A model generated the notes under the pieces. That model worked only from the letters and a program-made list of their open reading frames with translations, made no database searches and was not told the DNA's origin. Position numbers and translations under genes: made by a program. From Pseudoalteromonas sp. UG3-2 (GTDB lineage Bacteria > Pseudomonadota > Gammaproteobacteria > Enterobacterales > Alteromonadaceae), in the NCBI RefSeq assembly GCF_037120705.1, contig NZ_JAWLJU010000002.1, positions 434,001 to 498,000 of the forward strand: a DNA stretch of 64,000 nucleotides, given 5' to 3'. Shown here one piece after another: positions 52,027 through 61,614 of this stretch; positions within the stretch are counted from its first letter, which is position 1, and each line of letters starts with the position of its first letter.

Positions 52027-53022
52027 TCATAACGGAGTTATTTCACACAGCTTATAGAATTTTTGCCACCAAGTAACATGCGCTTTGGCTGATTGCTTTA
52101 ACTCATTTAAGTGTTTTGCTGGTGCAATAGGTGGCGTTACGCCTTGTTCGTGGTAGAGCTGGGCTATTGGCAACCAAGCCTTCTCAACTTCAGCCAGTAA
52201 ATTGGTTAAGCTAGCTTGATAGGGTTGCAGTTGTTTTAGATAAAACTTACTAAACACATTGTTTAATATTTCTGCGCGTTCACGATTGCCCTGTGGCTGG
52301 CAGAGTGTTTGCTCAAGCTCTACTTGCTCAAGCATGGCGGTGGTAGTGCGATTGTACTGGCTTTGTTTTCTTACGCTGCTTAATAAGCTTGGTATGTAGC
52401 GCTGCGATAGCACTTCCAGTGCCGGGGTCAGCGCTTCTGGGTCGAGTTTTTGCGGTTCTTTGAGGTGACTGGCCATTTCAGCTAATTGTTCGATTGCTTC
52501 TAAGGTTTTGCCGTGTAATGACACATTATCGATTGGTACTTCATCGCGCGTCAGCACCCCGAGCACTTGCAGTTCCCGCTCAAATGACATCATATGCATA
52601 AAATAGTGTGGCAGTTGTGCTGTTTTTTCCGCAACAGCCGTGGTGAGGGCAGCGGCTACCTTTTCACTGGTTTTAGGATGCTCGGCACAAGCAGGCGCCA
52701 GCTGAATAAAGCGAATATGATATTTTAAGCGCTCACTAGGATAACTGACTTTGCCGAGTTGGTTATTATGCTGGGCGATTAAATTCGTCACTTTACAATG
52801 CCCCAGGCTGGCAATATCCAACACCGAAATGGTGATGTCACTCTCGGGGAGTGGCACCTTTTCAAGTGTTGGGTTACTTAAGTTGGCGCTAGGCTGGTGT
52901 TCAAGCTCCAGGGTGTTAGCCAATCGCTGTTGGTATTCTTGGTTAAGCTCGCTGGGTTTCTCACTGCAGCCCAGCGCCAGCAGGCAAAATAAACTAGTTA
53001 ACAGTTGTTTGTTCAAGTTCAA
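52027..53022 (-). CDS. DUF3080 family lipoprotein
   Basis: The 331-residue protein has a lipoprotein signal (LLTSLFCLLALGC, Cys at about residue 19) and then a helical domain matching DUF3080 (YQQRLANTLEL, TLCQPQGNRERAEILNNVF, HVTWWQKFYKLC). The family is confined to gammaproteobacteria and has no known function; location would be the outer or inner membrane. Its start lies within the 3' end of the MATE gene (29-base overlap), so the two are coupled. Confidence 0.88.
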   Translation of the reverse strand: MNLNKQLLTSLFCLLALGCSEKPSELNQEYQQRLANTLELEHQPSANLSNPTLEKVPLPESDITISVLDIASLGHCKVTNLIAQHNNQLGKVSYPSERLKYHIRFIQLAPACAEHPKTSEKVAAALTTAVAEKTAQLPHYFMHMMSFERELQVLGVLTRDEVPIDNVSLHGKTLEAIEQLAEMASHLKEPQKLDPEALTPALEVLSQRYIPSLLSSVRKQSQYNRTTTAMLEQVELEQTLCQPQGNRERAEILNNVFSKFYLKQLQPYQASLTNLLAEVEKAWLPIAQLYHEQGVTPPIAPAKHLNELKQSAKAHVTWWQKFYKLCEITPL

Positions 53023-54355
53023 ACCTCATTCGTCTTTTTACACAGGTAACGAGCAGAATGGCGGCGGTACTAAGACCAATAATAATACCTATCCAGAACC
53101 CTTCTGGGCCCATGGCTTTAACAATGTAGTCGGTTTTAGCGAGCACATAGCCCAAACTAAAGCCAATAAGCCAGTATGAAATAAACGTCACCCAGGTTAT
53201 CGGTGTGGTATATTTTAACCCCCGCAATACCCCGTTGGCTGATACTTGCAAGGCATCGGGGAGTTGGTACAAACAGGCCAAAACCATAATGCTCGTTGCC
53301 AATGCCGCAACCTCAGTATTATTGGTATACAACCAGACAATCTGATCTCTAGTTAGATACGTAAGCAAAGCCACAAAGAGTGCAATGATAACAGCAAGAA
53401 TAAATGCGGTTTTAATGGACAACTGCAACTGCGACATGGCCCGTTGCCCTGATAAGTTACCAATGCGAATGGCAATGGCCATAGACAGCGACAAAGGCAT
53501 CATAAATAACATGGTGGTGACACTGGCTGCAATTTGGTGCCCAGATACGGCTATCGAACCTAAATCCGCAATAAATAAAGGAATACAGGCAAACAAAGTC
53601 ACCTCAAAAAAGGTGGCTAAGGCGATAGGCAGTCCTAACGTGCAAATATATTTCATCATTTTGGCACTGGGGGCAGCGAATTGGCTGAGTAAGGCTTTGC
53701 CATCGACGTTTTTGCTCCGCAAACTATACAGCCATTGCGCTATCGCCATACTCCAAAGCACGATGGAGGTCGCAAGCCCACATCCGGCACTGCCAAGGGC
53801 TGGCGCGCCAAATTTGCCATAAATAAAAATATAGTTGGCGATGATATTGATAAATAAGCCAATAACGCTGATATAAAAAGCCGGTTTAGTAAAGCCAATG
53901 CCTTCAATTAGGTTGCGGTACACTGAAAAAAGTAAAAACCCTAACAAGCCCCACTTAACAAAATCGATATAGCCTTGTGCTAGGGACTGAACGGGCTCAC
54001 TCGCCCCGATGTTGGCAAAAATAGAGCCGGTGAAGTTCGCCAAAATAAGGCCCAACGAAAACAGCAGCAGCGCAAGATACAGGCTCTGCTGAAAATACTG
54101 TTTAATGGCAGGTTGGTCATTGGCGCCATGGCAATGGGCCACAATACTGGTTAACGCTAATAGAATACCTTGCAAACTGAAAATAAGCGGGTTCCAAACC
54201 CCGGTGGCAATCGACAGTGCGGCCAAGTCTTCGGCACTTACTTGTCCAGCCATCATGGTATCGACCACGGTCATTAACACCAGTGTCACTTGAGCAAAAA
54301 ATACGGGGGCGGCCAGTTGCAATAAGCGCCTCGCTTCCCAAACTGAAAAATTCAT
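52994..54355 (-). CDS. norM: MATE family multidrug efflux protein, NorM type
   Basis: The 453-residue protein has twelve membrane helices in two halves and the NorM features VDTMMAGQVSAEDLAALSIA in helix 1-2 and VSGHQIAASVTTMLFMMPLS in the second half. It should export cationic drugs using a sodium or proton gradient. It is divergent from riboflavin synthase with a 137-base gap. The DUF3080 lipoprotein follows and overlaps. Confidence 0.92.
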   Translation of the reverse strand: MNFSVWEARRLLQLAAPVFFAQVTLVLMTVVDTMMAGQVSAEDLAALSIATGVWNPLIFSLQGILLALTSIVAHCHGANDQPAIKQYFQQSLYLALLLFSLGLILANFTGSIFANIGASEPVQSLAQGYIDFVKWGLLGFLLFSVYRNLIEGIGFTKPAFYISVIGLFINIIANYIFIYGKFGAPALGSAGCGLATSIVLWSMAIAQWLYSLRSKNVDGKALLSQFAAPSAKMMKYICTLGLPIALATFFEVTLFACIPLFIADLGSIAVSGHQIAASVTTMLFMMPLSLSMAIAIRIGNLSGQRAMSQLQLSIKTAFILAVIIALFVALLTYLTRDQIVWLYTNNTEVAALATSIMVLACLYQLPDALQVSANGVLRGLKYTTPITWVTFISYWLIGFSLGYVLAKTDYIVKAMGPEGFWIGIIIGLSTAAILLVTCVKRRMRFELEQTTVN

Positions 54356-54492
54356 CTAACACGACTACTTAAGACATAATAGTTGCATTCTATTCTTGGC
54401 TGGTGCTAGAAGCAAAGCGATAAGTCAAAGTGCAGTACAACTTTTAGTGGTTATTCGCTACAATTGCGACATTGTAATAAAAGAGAATCTGT

Positions 54493-55134
54493 ATGTTTAC
54501 TGGAATTGTGCAAACTAAGGCGACGGTGGTATCGGCAAATCGTCATGACGACTTACTAAGGTTGGTCATTTCCGTGGCTGACGAGTTCTTAGATAAACTG
54601 ACGCTCGGAGCGAGCATTGCCATCAATGGCTGTTGTTTGACCGTGGTTCATTTTGAGCAAAGCGAAAACGATGTGGTCGGGCAGGTGAGCTTTGATGTCA
54701 TTGATGAAACCCTAGCGTTAACCAATTTAGGTGAACTATCAGCAGGCAGCCAAGTCAATTTCGAACGTTCAATGACTTTTGGTACTGAGCTTGGTGGCCA
54801 TATCATCTCGGGCCATATTCAAACCGTTGGCGACATTGCCGAGATTGTTCGCCATGCCGGCAATCTGAAAATGCGCATTTGTGTGCCTGAGCAATGGTCA
54901 AAATTTATCATGTACAAAGGCTTTATCGCCATTAATGGCGCCAGTTTAACGGTGGGCGAGGTCGAGCCGGGGAGTTTTTGGTTGCATTTGATCCCAGAAA
55001 CCTTAAAGCTGACGAACTTAGGGGATGCTAAAGTAGGCGACAAGCTGAATATTGAAATTGATCAGCAAACCTACACCATTATCAATACCGTTGAAAGCTA
55101 CATGAAAAGGCAAACATTGCAACACCACTCATAA
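54493..55134 (+). CDS. ribE: riboflavin synthase, alpha subunit
   Basis: The 213-residue protein is two tandem lumazine-binding domains: MFTGIVQTKATV and SIAINGCCLTVV in the first, GHIISGHIQTVG and FIAINGASLTVGEV in the second. It converts two 6,7-dimethyl-8-ribityllumazine molecules to riboflavin. It lies outside the main rib operon, as is usual for this subunit in gammaproteobacteria. AAGAGAAT precedes the ATG; no FMN riboswitch is visible in the leader. Confidence 0.97.
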   Translation: MFTGIVQTKATVVSANRHDDLLRLVISVADEFLDKLTLGASIAINGCCLTVVHFEQSENDVVGQVSFDVIDETLALTNLGELSAGSQVNFERSMTFGTELGGHIISGHIQTVGDIAEIVRHAGNLKMRICVPEQWSKFIMYKGFIAINGASLTVGEVEPGSFWLHLIPETLKLTNLGDAKVGDKLNIEIDQQTYTIINTVESYMKRQTLQHHS

Positions 55135-55159
55135 TTTGCCTTTGCCAAAAATGGGCAGG

Positions 55160-55363
55160 TTAAAAAACCTGCTCATCATCGCTATCTACATGTAACTCTA
55201 CTTTGTTGTGTAAATGATCCAAGTGCATATTTAGGTGGATCGGATTGCAACAAGCAGAGCAATCTTCATAATAATCCTGATCGCCGCTACTGGCATCCAA
55301 ATTAACAAAAATATGATGCCCGCAGTGTGGGCAAGTAATGCGTTGTTGATACAGTTCTTTCAT
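55160..55363 (-). CDS. CPXCG motif cysteine-rich zinc-ribbon protein
   Basis: The 67-residue protein has ITCPHCGHHI and YYEDCSACCNPI, two CxxC knuckles of a small zinc ribbon. The second reads CSACC in place of the usual CxVCC. Function is unknown in all members. Start at 55363 behind GGGAGGAAC. It is convergent with ribE. Confidence 0.9.
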   Translation of the reverse strand: MKELYQQRITCPHCGHHIFVNLDASSGDQDYYEDCSACCNPIHLNMHLDHLHNKVELHVDSDDEQVF

Positions 55364-55432
55364 TGTTCCTCCCAGCTATTTGGCCGGATATCTACCTTTA
55401 AATTGTAGTCGAAAATGAAAGAAATATGGCAG

Positions 55433-56287
55433 TTATTTTAAGATCCGCTGCACTTGCTCAGAGGCTTGGTTAATGTACTTACCGGCGAACAAATTGGCTT
55501 GCACCAAAAGTGGATAAAGCTGATACAGCTCTAGCCTGGCATCAGCATGTTCATTGAGCGGATAGACTTCATTATAGCCTTGATAAAATGCTTGTGGTAA
55601 TGGCGCAAACAAAGAAGCCATCGCAATATCTACCTCGCGATCGCCGTAATAACAGGCGGGTGAAAACAGCACTGGCTTGCCACTACTAAAGCCAATGTTA
55701 CCGTGCCAGAAGTTGCCATGAACTAAAGAGGGTTTGGCATGGTGTGGTAAAAGTGGTTTGATCTGCTCGACAAAACGGTCGATGTTGGTTAACACGATGC
55801 CTTTTTCCGCAAGCAGCTGCAACTGCCAGCCGATGCGTTCCTCGGCAAAGAAGATTTCCCATTTTTTATGCCATTGATTGGGTTGTGGCAATTCATGAAT
55901 GTAGTTGTCTTCCTCGAGGCCAAACATCTCTTGTTCATGACGTTGGTGCATTTTGGCCAAACTGGCTCCGCAGTTGGTCCAGTTTTCATTACGATGGTCA
56001 AGCTCAAGCCATTCTAGTACGATAAAGCAAAACTCAATACTTGCCCCAAGAGTGATAGTATCTGCAATGAGAAAGTCTGAATCACGGATGAGCTTAGTGC
56101 GATTAGCTGATTCACACTCAAAGCGTTCTAGCGCTTGAACAGGTGCAACCTTGACTAAAAACCGATGGTTGTTATCGGCTATCTTGTAAAGCTTTTTGGA
56201 ACCGAAGCTCTTAATGGTTTGTTTTTCAGTGAATTCAAACGAAGTATGCAAGGATTCAGAAATTTGTTGGTTGACTTTATTCCACAT
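55433..56287 (-). CDS. fructosamine-3-kinase family protein, catalytic Asp residues missing
   Basis: The 284-residue protein matches fructosamine/ketosamine kinases over its full length: FLVKVAP with the ATP-binding lysine (residue 46), LEWLEL hinge, and ACYYGDREVDIAMASLF. However, where the family has HGDLWSGN it reads HGNFWHGN (Asn192 instead of the catalytic-base Asp), and where it has [IF]DPA it reads FSPA (Ser209 instead of the Mg-binding Asp). The gene is otherwise intact. It may be a pseudokinase or bind a sugar amine without phosphorylation. Active relatives start repair of glycated proteins. Confidence 0.85.
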   Translation of the reverse strand: MWNKVNQQISESLHTSFEFTEKQTIKSFGSKKLYKIADNNHRFLVKVAPVQALERFECESANRTKLIRDSDFLIADTITLGASIEFCFIVLEWLELDHRNENWTNCGASLAKMHQRHEQEMFGLEEDNYIHELPQPNQWHKKWEIFFAEERIGWQLQLLAEKGIVLTNIDRFVEQIKPLLPHHAKPSLVHGNFWHGNIGFSSGKPVLFSPACYYGDREVDIAMASLFAPLPQAFYQGYNEVYPLNEHADARLELYQLYPLLVQANLFAGKYINQASEQVQRILK

Positions 56288-56411
56288 AAGTTAATTCCAA
56301 CTCATTCACATACTCTAAAATATGGTCGAAATTCTCAATATCACAACTACTTGAGCCGTTTTTACAAAAAAAATAAAATACTGGCCAACATAAAGCATAA
56401 AAGGAACCACA

Positions 56412-57104
56412 TTGAATAAGAACATCATCACCAATTGCATCGCGCTGTTGCTGACCGCATTAGGTTATTTCCTCGATAATGCCATAGTGTTATCTATTGG
56501 CCTATTTGCAGTGTCAGGGGCAATGACGAACTGGCTTGCTGTGCACATGCTGTTTGAGCGTGTTCCTTTCCTCTATGGTTCAGGGATCATTACGTTAAAA
56601 TTTGCCTCTTTTAAACAATCTATCCGCACGCTTATTCTCACTGAGTTCTTTAGCAAAGAGAAGCTTGAGCGCTTTTTAGACACCAAACAACCTAAGTTTG
56701 ACTTAGCGCCTATAGCTAACCAGGTTGATTTAAACCCAGCCTTTGACCGATTGTTACAGGTGATTGAAGCCTCGCAGTTTGGCTCTATGCTGCAAATGTT
56801 TGGTGGCCGAGAAGCGGTGCAACCGTTACGCGAACCTTTTATCGCTAAAATGCGTGATGCATTAATTGAAATCGGGGAGCAACCGCAGTTCGAGCATGCC
56901 GTGAACGAGGCCATCAGTAACGGCCTACTTGGAGATGATATTCATACCACCATTGAAACGGCCGTTGATGAAAGGCTTGACGAATTAACTCCCGAGATGG
57001 TGAAAGAAATCGTGCAACAGATGATTAAAACCCACTTAGGTTGGTTAGTGGTCTGGGGTGGGGTGTTCGGAGGCTTGTTTGGATTAGTTGCCGCCGTGAT
57101 CTAA
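56412..57104 (+). CDS. DUF445 family membrane protein
   Basis: The start is TTG 56412 with AAAGGAA upstream, giving 230 residues. Two N-terminal membrane segments (about 6-20 and 21-40) contain the family hallmark SGAMTNWLAVHMLF, a charged helical domain follows (about 60-205), and a C-terminal helix (VVWGGVFGGLFGLVAAVI) returns to the membrane. DUF445 proteins are found in many bacteria without a known role. It is divergent from the fructosamine-kinase homologue. Confidence 0.85.
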   Translation: MNKNIITNCIALLLTALGYFLDNAIVLSIGLFAVSGAMTNWLAVHMLFERVPFLYGSGIITLKFASFKQSIRTLILTEFFSKEKLERFLDTKQPKFDLAPIANQVDLNPAFDRLLQVIEASQFGSMLQMFGGREAVQPLREPFIAKMRDALIEIGEQPQFEHAVNEAISNGLLGDDIHTTIETAVDERLDELTPEMVKEIVQQMIKTHLGWLVVWGGVFGGLFGLVAAVI

Positions 57105-57145
57105 TACATAAAGGTGCAGGGGTAAACAGCCCCTGCAGCATCACT

Positions 57146-57487
57146 TTATTTCGAACCCGAAATCACCAAAGTACTGCTAGGTAACATAGCAATATCTTGA
57201 ATACTGGTCTTAGTATTAGTAACACCTAAATATTCAGCTGATTGAGCAAAACCATAGCGAGCAGCAAACTTAGCAACTGGAATATCATTACAGTGCAGCT
57301 TTTCTTTAACTTCCCGTTTATTCAAGTGTGTTTCTCTTAGCGTGTTTAAGAGGTGTACTTTATTGTCTTTGACCACCGACATGCACACTTGGGTCGCTCT
57401 ACTGTTATCCGCGGCAACAAAATCCGCAGCAGAAACAGAACCGACGAACGCAATAGAAGATACAAATAAGATGTTTAACAGTTTCAT
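57146..57487 (-). CDS. DUF3718 family secreted protein
   Basis: The 113-residue protein has a signal peptide (MKLLNILFVSSIAFVGSVSA) and the DUF3718 pattern: a cysteine in RATQVCMSVV, then LHCNDIPVAKFAARYG. The two cysteines probably form a disulfide in the periplasm. The family is limited to Alteromonadales and relatives and has no known function. AGGAGC lies before the ATG. Confidence 0.8.
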   Translation of the reverse strand: MKLLNILFVSSIAFVGSVSAADFVAADNSRATQVCMSVVKDNKVHLLNTLRETHLNKREVKEKLHCNDIPVAKFAARYGFAQSAEYLGVTNTKTSIQDIAMLPSSTLVISGSK

Positions 57488-57912
57488 GATTAGCTCCTTG
57501 GCTATCTTTAAGACACATCTTAAGTATTAACAACTTCCAGAGATAAAGCTGTAAGATAAGCAATGCCAGGTGTAAAAGAGTATTACAATGTTTCGAAGGT
57601 AATGTAGGTTAATGATATAGCAGTAGTTTTTCACTTGATTTTGCAATGTTTAAGGAAAAAAAGTTTGCCTAAAAACGCGCGTTAACATGCTATTTTCAGT
57701 AATTGTTCGCCATTAACTAATTTTCTACGCAGAGGCAACTGGGTGTGTCAAAGTGTGTCAAACGTGACGCTTTTTTACCTATGTCTGTGTCTTCAGCAAT
57801 TTTTCTGAGTTTCGTTATACTTACCCTGCATTCATCGTAATTACTTGTCACCAAAGTGGTTAAACACGTAAAGTAATGGCGAGTCAAACAAAGTCACGAA
57901 AAACAAATAGAG
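57488..57912. other. long divergent intergenic region
   Basis: These 425 bases lie between DUF3718 and the amidohydrolase pair. I see no gene. A short direct repeat GTGTGTCAAA occurs twice at 57742-57762, too weak to name. Promoters for both flanking genes should be here. Confidence 0.6.
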
Positions 57913-57921
57913 ATGACAATA

Positions 57922-59304
57922 ATGGTAAAATTCGCTCCTTCCATAGTCGTTGCCGCCGTGGCCGCAGCGCTTCTGGGTTGTCAAGACAATGGCCCAGCAA
58001 AAGAAAAAGTGTCCATAGAAAAAAATCCTTACCCTAGCACCTACACCCCAGTTCCTGCAAAATCAACCTTGATCCGCAATGCCACCGTGTTAACCGGCAC
58101 CGGTGAAAAGCTAGAGCAGGGCGATGTGTATATGGTGGATGGCAAGATCCAACAAGTAGGTAAAGACTTAACGGTTGATGCTGATGTCACCATTGATGCC
58201 GAAGGTAAATGGGTAACTCCGGGGATTATTGATGTGCACTCTCACTTAGGTGCTTATCCAAGTCCAAGTGTTGAATCGCATAGCGATGGTAATGAGATGG
58301 TGAACCCAAATACATCGCAAGTATGGGTTGAGCACTCAGTATGGCCTCAAGACCCTGGATTCAATCGAGCGCGCGAAGGCGGGATCACCACACTGCAAAT
58401 CTTACCCGGCTCTGCCAACCTGTTTGGTGGTCGTGGTGTAACGCTGAAAAACGTTCCTTCACCCACCATGCAAGGTATGAAATTTCCTGAAGCGCCTTAT
58501 GGTTTGAAAATGGCGTGTGGTGAAAACCCCAAACGCGTTTACGGCTCAAAGGGTGTCGCGCCTTATACTCGAATGGGTAACATGGCCGGTTACCGTGAAG
58601 CGTGGGCAGAAGCAACCGAATACAAACGTGCTTGGGAACAGTATGAAGCCGAGTACGCAGCAGGTCTAAACCCAGATGCACCATCACGTGATATTAAGTT
58701 TGATACCTTGCGTGGCGTATTAGATGGTGAAATCCTCATTCATAACCACTGCTACAAAGCAGAAGAAATGGCAATGATGATTGACCTATCTAAAGAGTTT
58801 GGTTATCACGCCGGTACTTTCCACCATGGTATTGAAGCCTATAAAGTCGCCGATCTATTAGCCGAAAATGGCAACTGTGCGGCACTTTGGCCAGATTGGT
58901 GGGGCTTTAAAATGGAAGCCTACGACATGGTGCAAGAGAACGTTGCCATTGTCGATGCGGTGAAAAACTCTTGTGCAGTGGTGCACTCGGATTCCGACAC
59001 CACGATTCAACGCCTAAATCACGAGGCTGCTAAAGTGATGTATACCGCCAATCAGTCTGGCTTTGATATCAACGAAGCTCACGCGATTAAGTGGATCACA
59101 GCAAACGCTGCGAAGTCACTGGGCGTAGACGATAAAACGGGCTCTTTAGAGCAGGGTAAACAGGCAGATGTTGTGATTTGGAATAGCAATCCTTTCAGTG
59201 TCTATTCACAGGCTGAGCAGGTATTTATTGATGGTGGTAAAGTGTACGACCGCGATGACGAAAAATACCAAGCTGTTAGCGATTTTATGTTAGGCCAAAA
59301 GTAA
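57922..59304 (+). CDS. exported lipoprotein amidohydrolase, first of tandem pair
   Basis: ATG 57922 is preferred over 57913, which would leave almost no room for the AGAG ribosome site. It opens a lipoprotein signal VVAAVAAALLGC. The 460-residue protein has an amidohydrolase fold with HSHLGAYPSP (metal-binding HxH), NPNTSQVWVEHS, HNHCYKAEEM and VVHSDSDTTIQRL near the end. The specific substrate is unknown; imidazolonepropionase-like proteins are nearest. The second amidohydrolase follows after 12 bases in an operon. Confidence 0.85.
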   Translation: MVKFAPSIVVAAVAAALLGCQDNGPAKEKVSIEKNPYPSTYTPVPAKSTLIRNATVLTGTGEKLEQGDVYMVDGKIQQVGKDLTVDADVTIDAEGKWVTPGIIDVHSHLGAYPSPSVESHSDGNEMVNPNTSQVWVEHSVWPQDPGFNRAREGGITTLQILPGSANLFGGRGVTLKNVPSPTMQGMKFPEAPYGLKMACGENPKRVYGSKGVAPYTRMGNMAGYREAWAEATEYKRAWEQYEAEYAAGLNPDAPSRDIKFDTLRGVLDGEILIHNHCYKAEEMAMMIDLSKEFGYHAGTFHHGIEAYKVADLLAENGNCAALWPDWWGFKMEAYDMVQENVAIVDAVKNSCAVVHSDSDTTIQRLNHEAAKVMYTANQSGFDINEAHAIKWITANAAKSLGVDDKTGSLEQGKQADVVIWNSNPFSVYSQAEQVFIDGGKVYDRDDEKYQAVSDFMLGQK

Positions 59305-59316
59305 GGAGTTGATGAG

Positions 59317-60549
59317 ATGAAAACCATGAAACTAACCATGATTGCCAGCGCTTTGTTGTCAAGCTCAGCAGCTCTTGCTCAGATCACTGCGATCACTAAC
59401 GCTACCATTCACACCGCTTCAGATAAGGGCGTGCTTGAAGGCGCGACTGTGGTTATTGAAGATGGCAAGATAAAAGCCATTAACCCTGAAAACGTTTCTG
59501 CAGATACAACCATCGATGGCAGTGGCAAAGTTATCACTCCAGGGTTTATCGGCACGATGAACCAACTTGGCTTGGTGGAAGTAGGAGCGGTTGCCGCTTC
59601 TCGTGATGCCGGAGATGATGACGCGGGTGTTGATTTCGATACCAGCTCAGCGTTTAACCCACGTAGTAGCCTGATCGCCTATGCTCGCAAAGGTGGCATC
59701 ACACAAAATCTAGTTACGCCTTGGGGCGGTAAAAGTGAATTTGCTGGTCTAGGTTTTGTCGCTGACCTATCAGGAGACTTTGGTAGTGTTACTGATAAGC
59801 ACACTGCGTTGGTGGTTAAGTTAGGCGCCAAGAGCAAAGGTTCTAGAGCCAAAGCCCTTGATAACGTAGTAAATAAACTCACTGCGCATCAGCAAAAGCT
59901 AGACAAAGCCGAAGACAAAGAGAAAGACAGCAAACCTAGCAACGAAGAACAAGTACTAAGCGCGGTTCTAGCTGGTGAAATGCCTGTTGTTGTGTGGGTG
60001 TCTCGCGCTTCAGACATTCTAGAAGTGATTAAATTAAAGCAGCAATTTGGCCTTGATTTAATTATTGCCGGTGCTGACGATGCTGTGGTTGTTGCCGATG
60101 AATTGGCTGCGGCCGAAGTTCCTGTGATCATCAGTGCCGTGTCTAACCTACCTACAAGCTTTGACTCTTTGCATGCACATTTAGAGAATGCAGGAAAGTT
60201 AGAAGCCGCTGGGGTTAACGTCATCTTGTCAATTGGTGGTGATGCCAGTCACAACCTCTATCAACTGCGCTTTGATGCGGGTATTGCGGTTGCAAACGGC
60301 ATGAGCTATGAAGGTGCAATCAAAGCCATTACAGCAACACCAGCAAAAGTATTTGGCATTGATGGTGGTGTAATTGCCGCCGGTAAGCGTGCTGATCTAG
60401 TGATGTGGAGTGCAGATCCGTTTGAGTACAGCACCAGCATTGATAAAATTTGGATTGAAGGTGAAGAAGTGACGACGGAATCACGTCATGACAAGCTCAG
60501 AGAGCGTTATACCACTGACTCTGATATGCCAAGAGCATACACTAAATAA
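59317..60549 (+). CDS. secreted amidohydrolase-like protein, second of tandem pair
   Basis: The 410-residue protein has a signal peptide (MIASALLSSSAALA) and the amidohydrolase frame (ITPGFIGTMNQLGLVEV, AIKAITATPAKVFGIDGG, GKRADLVMWSADPF). The first HxH motif is replaced by GTMNQLG and the other metal ligands are hard to find, so it may lack a full metal site and act as a partner of the first protein, as seen for some tandem amidohydrolase pairs. AAGGAG lies 11 bases before ATG 59317. A terminator follows. Confidence 0.82.
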   Translation: MKTMKLTMIASALLSSSAALAQITAITNATIHTASDKGVLEGATVVIEDGKIKAINPENVSADTTIDGSGKVITPGFIGTMNQLGLVEVGAVAASRDAGDDDAGVDFDTSSAFNPRSSLIAYARKGGITQNLVTPWGGKSEFAGLGFVADLSGDFGSVTDKHTALVVKLGAKSKGSRAKALDNVVNKLTAHQQKLDKAEDKEKDSKPSNEEQVLSAVLAGEMPVVVWVSRASDILEVIKLKQQFGLDLIIAGADDAVVVADELAAAEVPVIISAVSNLPTSFDSLHAHLENAGKLEAAGVNVILSIGGDASHNLYQLRFDAGIAVANGMSYEGAIKAITATPAKVFGIDGGVIAAGKRADLVMWSADPFEYSTSIDKIWIEGEEVTTESRHDKLRERYTTDSDMPRAYTK

Positions 60550-60568
60550 TAGTGACAAATGAAACAGC

Positions 60569-60596
60569 AAAAAGGCCTCTTTAGAGGCCTTTTTAT
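60569..60596 (+). terminator. intrinsic terminator after the amidohydrolase pair
   Basis: AAAAAGGCCTC / GAGGCCTTTTT forms a strong stem of 11 pairs with a 4-base loop and T5. It can act on both strands but mainly ends the rightward operon. Confidence 0.9.
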
Positions 60597-60665
60597 TACC
60601 CAAAACGATGTTAAAAATCGCTTTTAATCAGTCTTAAAGTAACTGGTTAAGGTAACCCGCTACGG

Positions 60666-61004
60666 TTAAATGCATTTTGCCGGCTTGGGTAAGCCAGCGA
60701 TTTTCGTTGCTTGTTTTGCCGGCCCTTTCGGAAACAACTTGTACAAGTAAATGCTGTTTCCTTTGTCTTCACCCAATGCCTTTGCCATAGCCTTTACCAA
60801 CATGCGTATGGCTGGGCTGGTGTTGTATTCTAAGTAAAAGTTTCTAACAAACTCTATCACTTCCCAATGGGCTTCACTGAGTTCAATGTTTTCTTGCTCG
60901 GCAATAATAGGGGCTAACTCTCTAGACCATAAGGTATAGTCTAATAAGTAGCCTTGTTTGTCGGTTTCAATGGTTTCACCGTTTAGTTCTAGCATTGTAG
61001 TCAT
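60666..61004 (-). CDS. tusE: sulfur relay protein TusE (DsrC-like)
   Basis: ATG 61004 overlaps the tusB stop as TAATG, giving 112 residues. It matches Tus[21 protein letters not shown] at the start, [12 protein letters not shown], and the C-terminal GLPKPAKCI with the penultimate, sulfur-carrying cysteine. TusE accepts persulfide from TusBCD and passes it to MnmA for 2-thiolation of wobble uridine 34 in tRNA. Last in the tusDCBE operon. Confidence 0.94.
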   Translation of the reverse strand: MTTMLELNGETIETDKQGYLLDYTLWSRELAPIIAEQENIELSEAHWEVIEFVRNFYLEYNTSPAIRMLVKAMAKALGEDKGNSIYLYKLFPKGPAKQATKIAGLPKPAKCI

Positions 61005-61258
61005 TACCAAGTTATTACGTTATTACAGTGGCAGCTCAACTCGACCCATTGGCTGTCGTCGATGAGTTCGAGTGTTGTTTGGCTATCCAGTCCGCGAGCT
61101 TGTGCGCATGTCTCTAACATCACGATTTTAGCAGGCTGTTGGCCGATGATTTGCTCAGTAAAACAACCGTCATCACACAATACAATAACGTCGTCTTTAG
61201 CGCAGTATTGTAACGCCTGAGCGGCGGCAGTAGAGCTGATAATATGAAGTGTACTCAT
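61004..61258 (-). CDS. tusB: sulfur relay protein TusB
   Basis: The 84-residue protein begins [19 protein letters not shown] and is the expected size of TusB/DsrH. TusB is a structural subunit of the TusBCD hexamer in tRNA thiolation. It overlaps tusC by 4 bases (ATGA) and tusE (TAATG), so the operon is translationally coupled. Confidence 0.88.
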   Translation of the reverse strand: MSTLHIISSTAAAQALQYCAKDDVIVLCDDGCFTEQIIGQQPAKIVMLETCAQARGLDSQTTLELIDDSQWVELSCHCNNVITW

Positions 61259-61614
61259 AGTGTCACCACCATGTCTTGCTTGGCGATAAGAGAGCGAATA
61301 GCATCGCTTTCCAAGGCAATGACAGGAATACTTAAATTGCCACTGTCGAGGTTAAATCGAGCCAGAGCTTCGGCACAGACATAGACATTTTCAACGTCGT
61401 ATATCTCAAGCGTTTTAAGCTGCTTGAAGCTGTCTTTTAAACCCAACATACTAGGGTTCAACTTAGCGTCTAATGCCAATACGGCGTGTTGGGTAAAAAG
61501 CCAGCTCACTTCTTGATCAATGGCGGCATAAATTAATGCCATGTCTAAGGCTTCTTTAATAGCAGCATGATCAAACGGACTTTTATTTGAAATAATTAAT
61601 ACATTACCACTCAT
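61255..61614 (-). CDS. tusC: sulfur relay protein TusC
   Basis: The 119-residue protein matches TusC/DsrF: VLIISNKSPFDHAAIKEALDMALIYAA and LFTQHAVLALD. It is a subunit of TusBCD. It overlaps tusD and tusB by 4 bases each. Confidence 0.9.
   Translation of the reverse strand: MSGNVLIISNKSPFDHAAIKEALDMALIYAAIDQEVSWLFTQHAVLALDAKLNPSMLGLKDSFKQLKTLEIYDVENVYVCAEALARFNLDSGNLSIPVIALESDAIRSLIAKQDMVVTL

Noticed and set aside
57742..57762. Direct repeat GTGTGTCAAA x2 before the amidohydrolase pair
   Set aside because: Two short copies only, with no dyad or regulator context.
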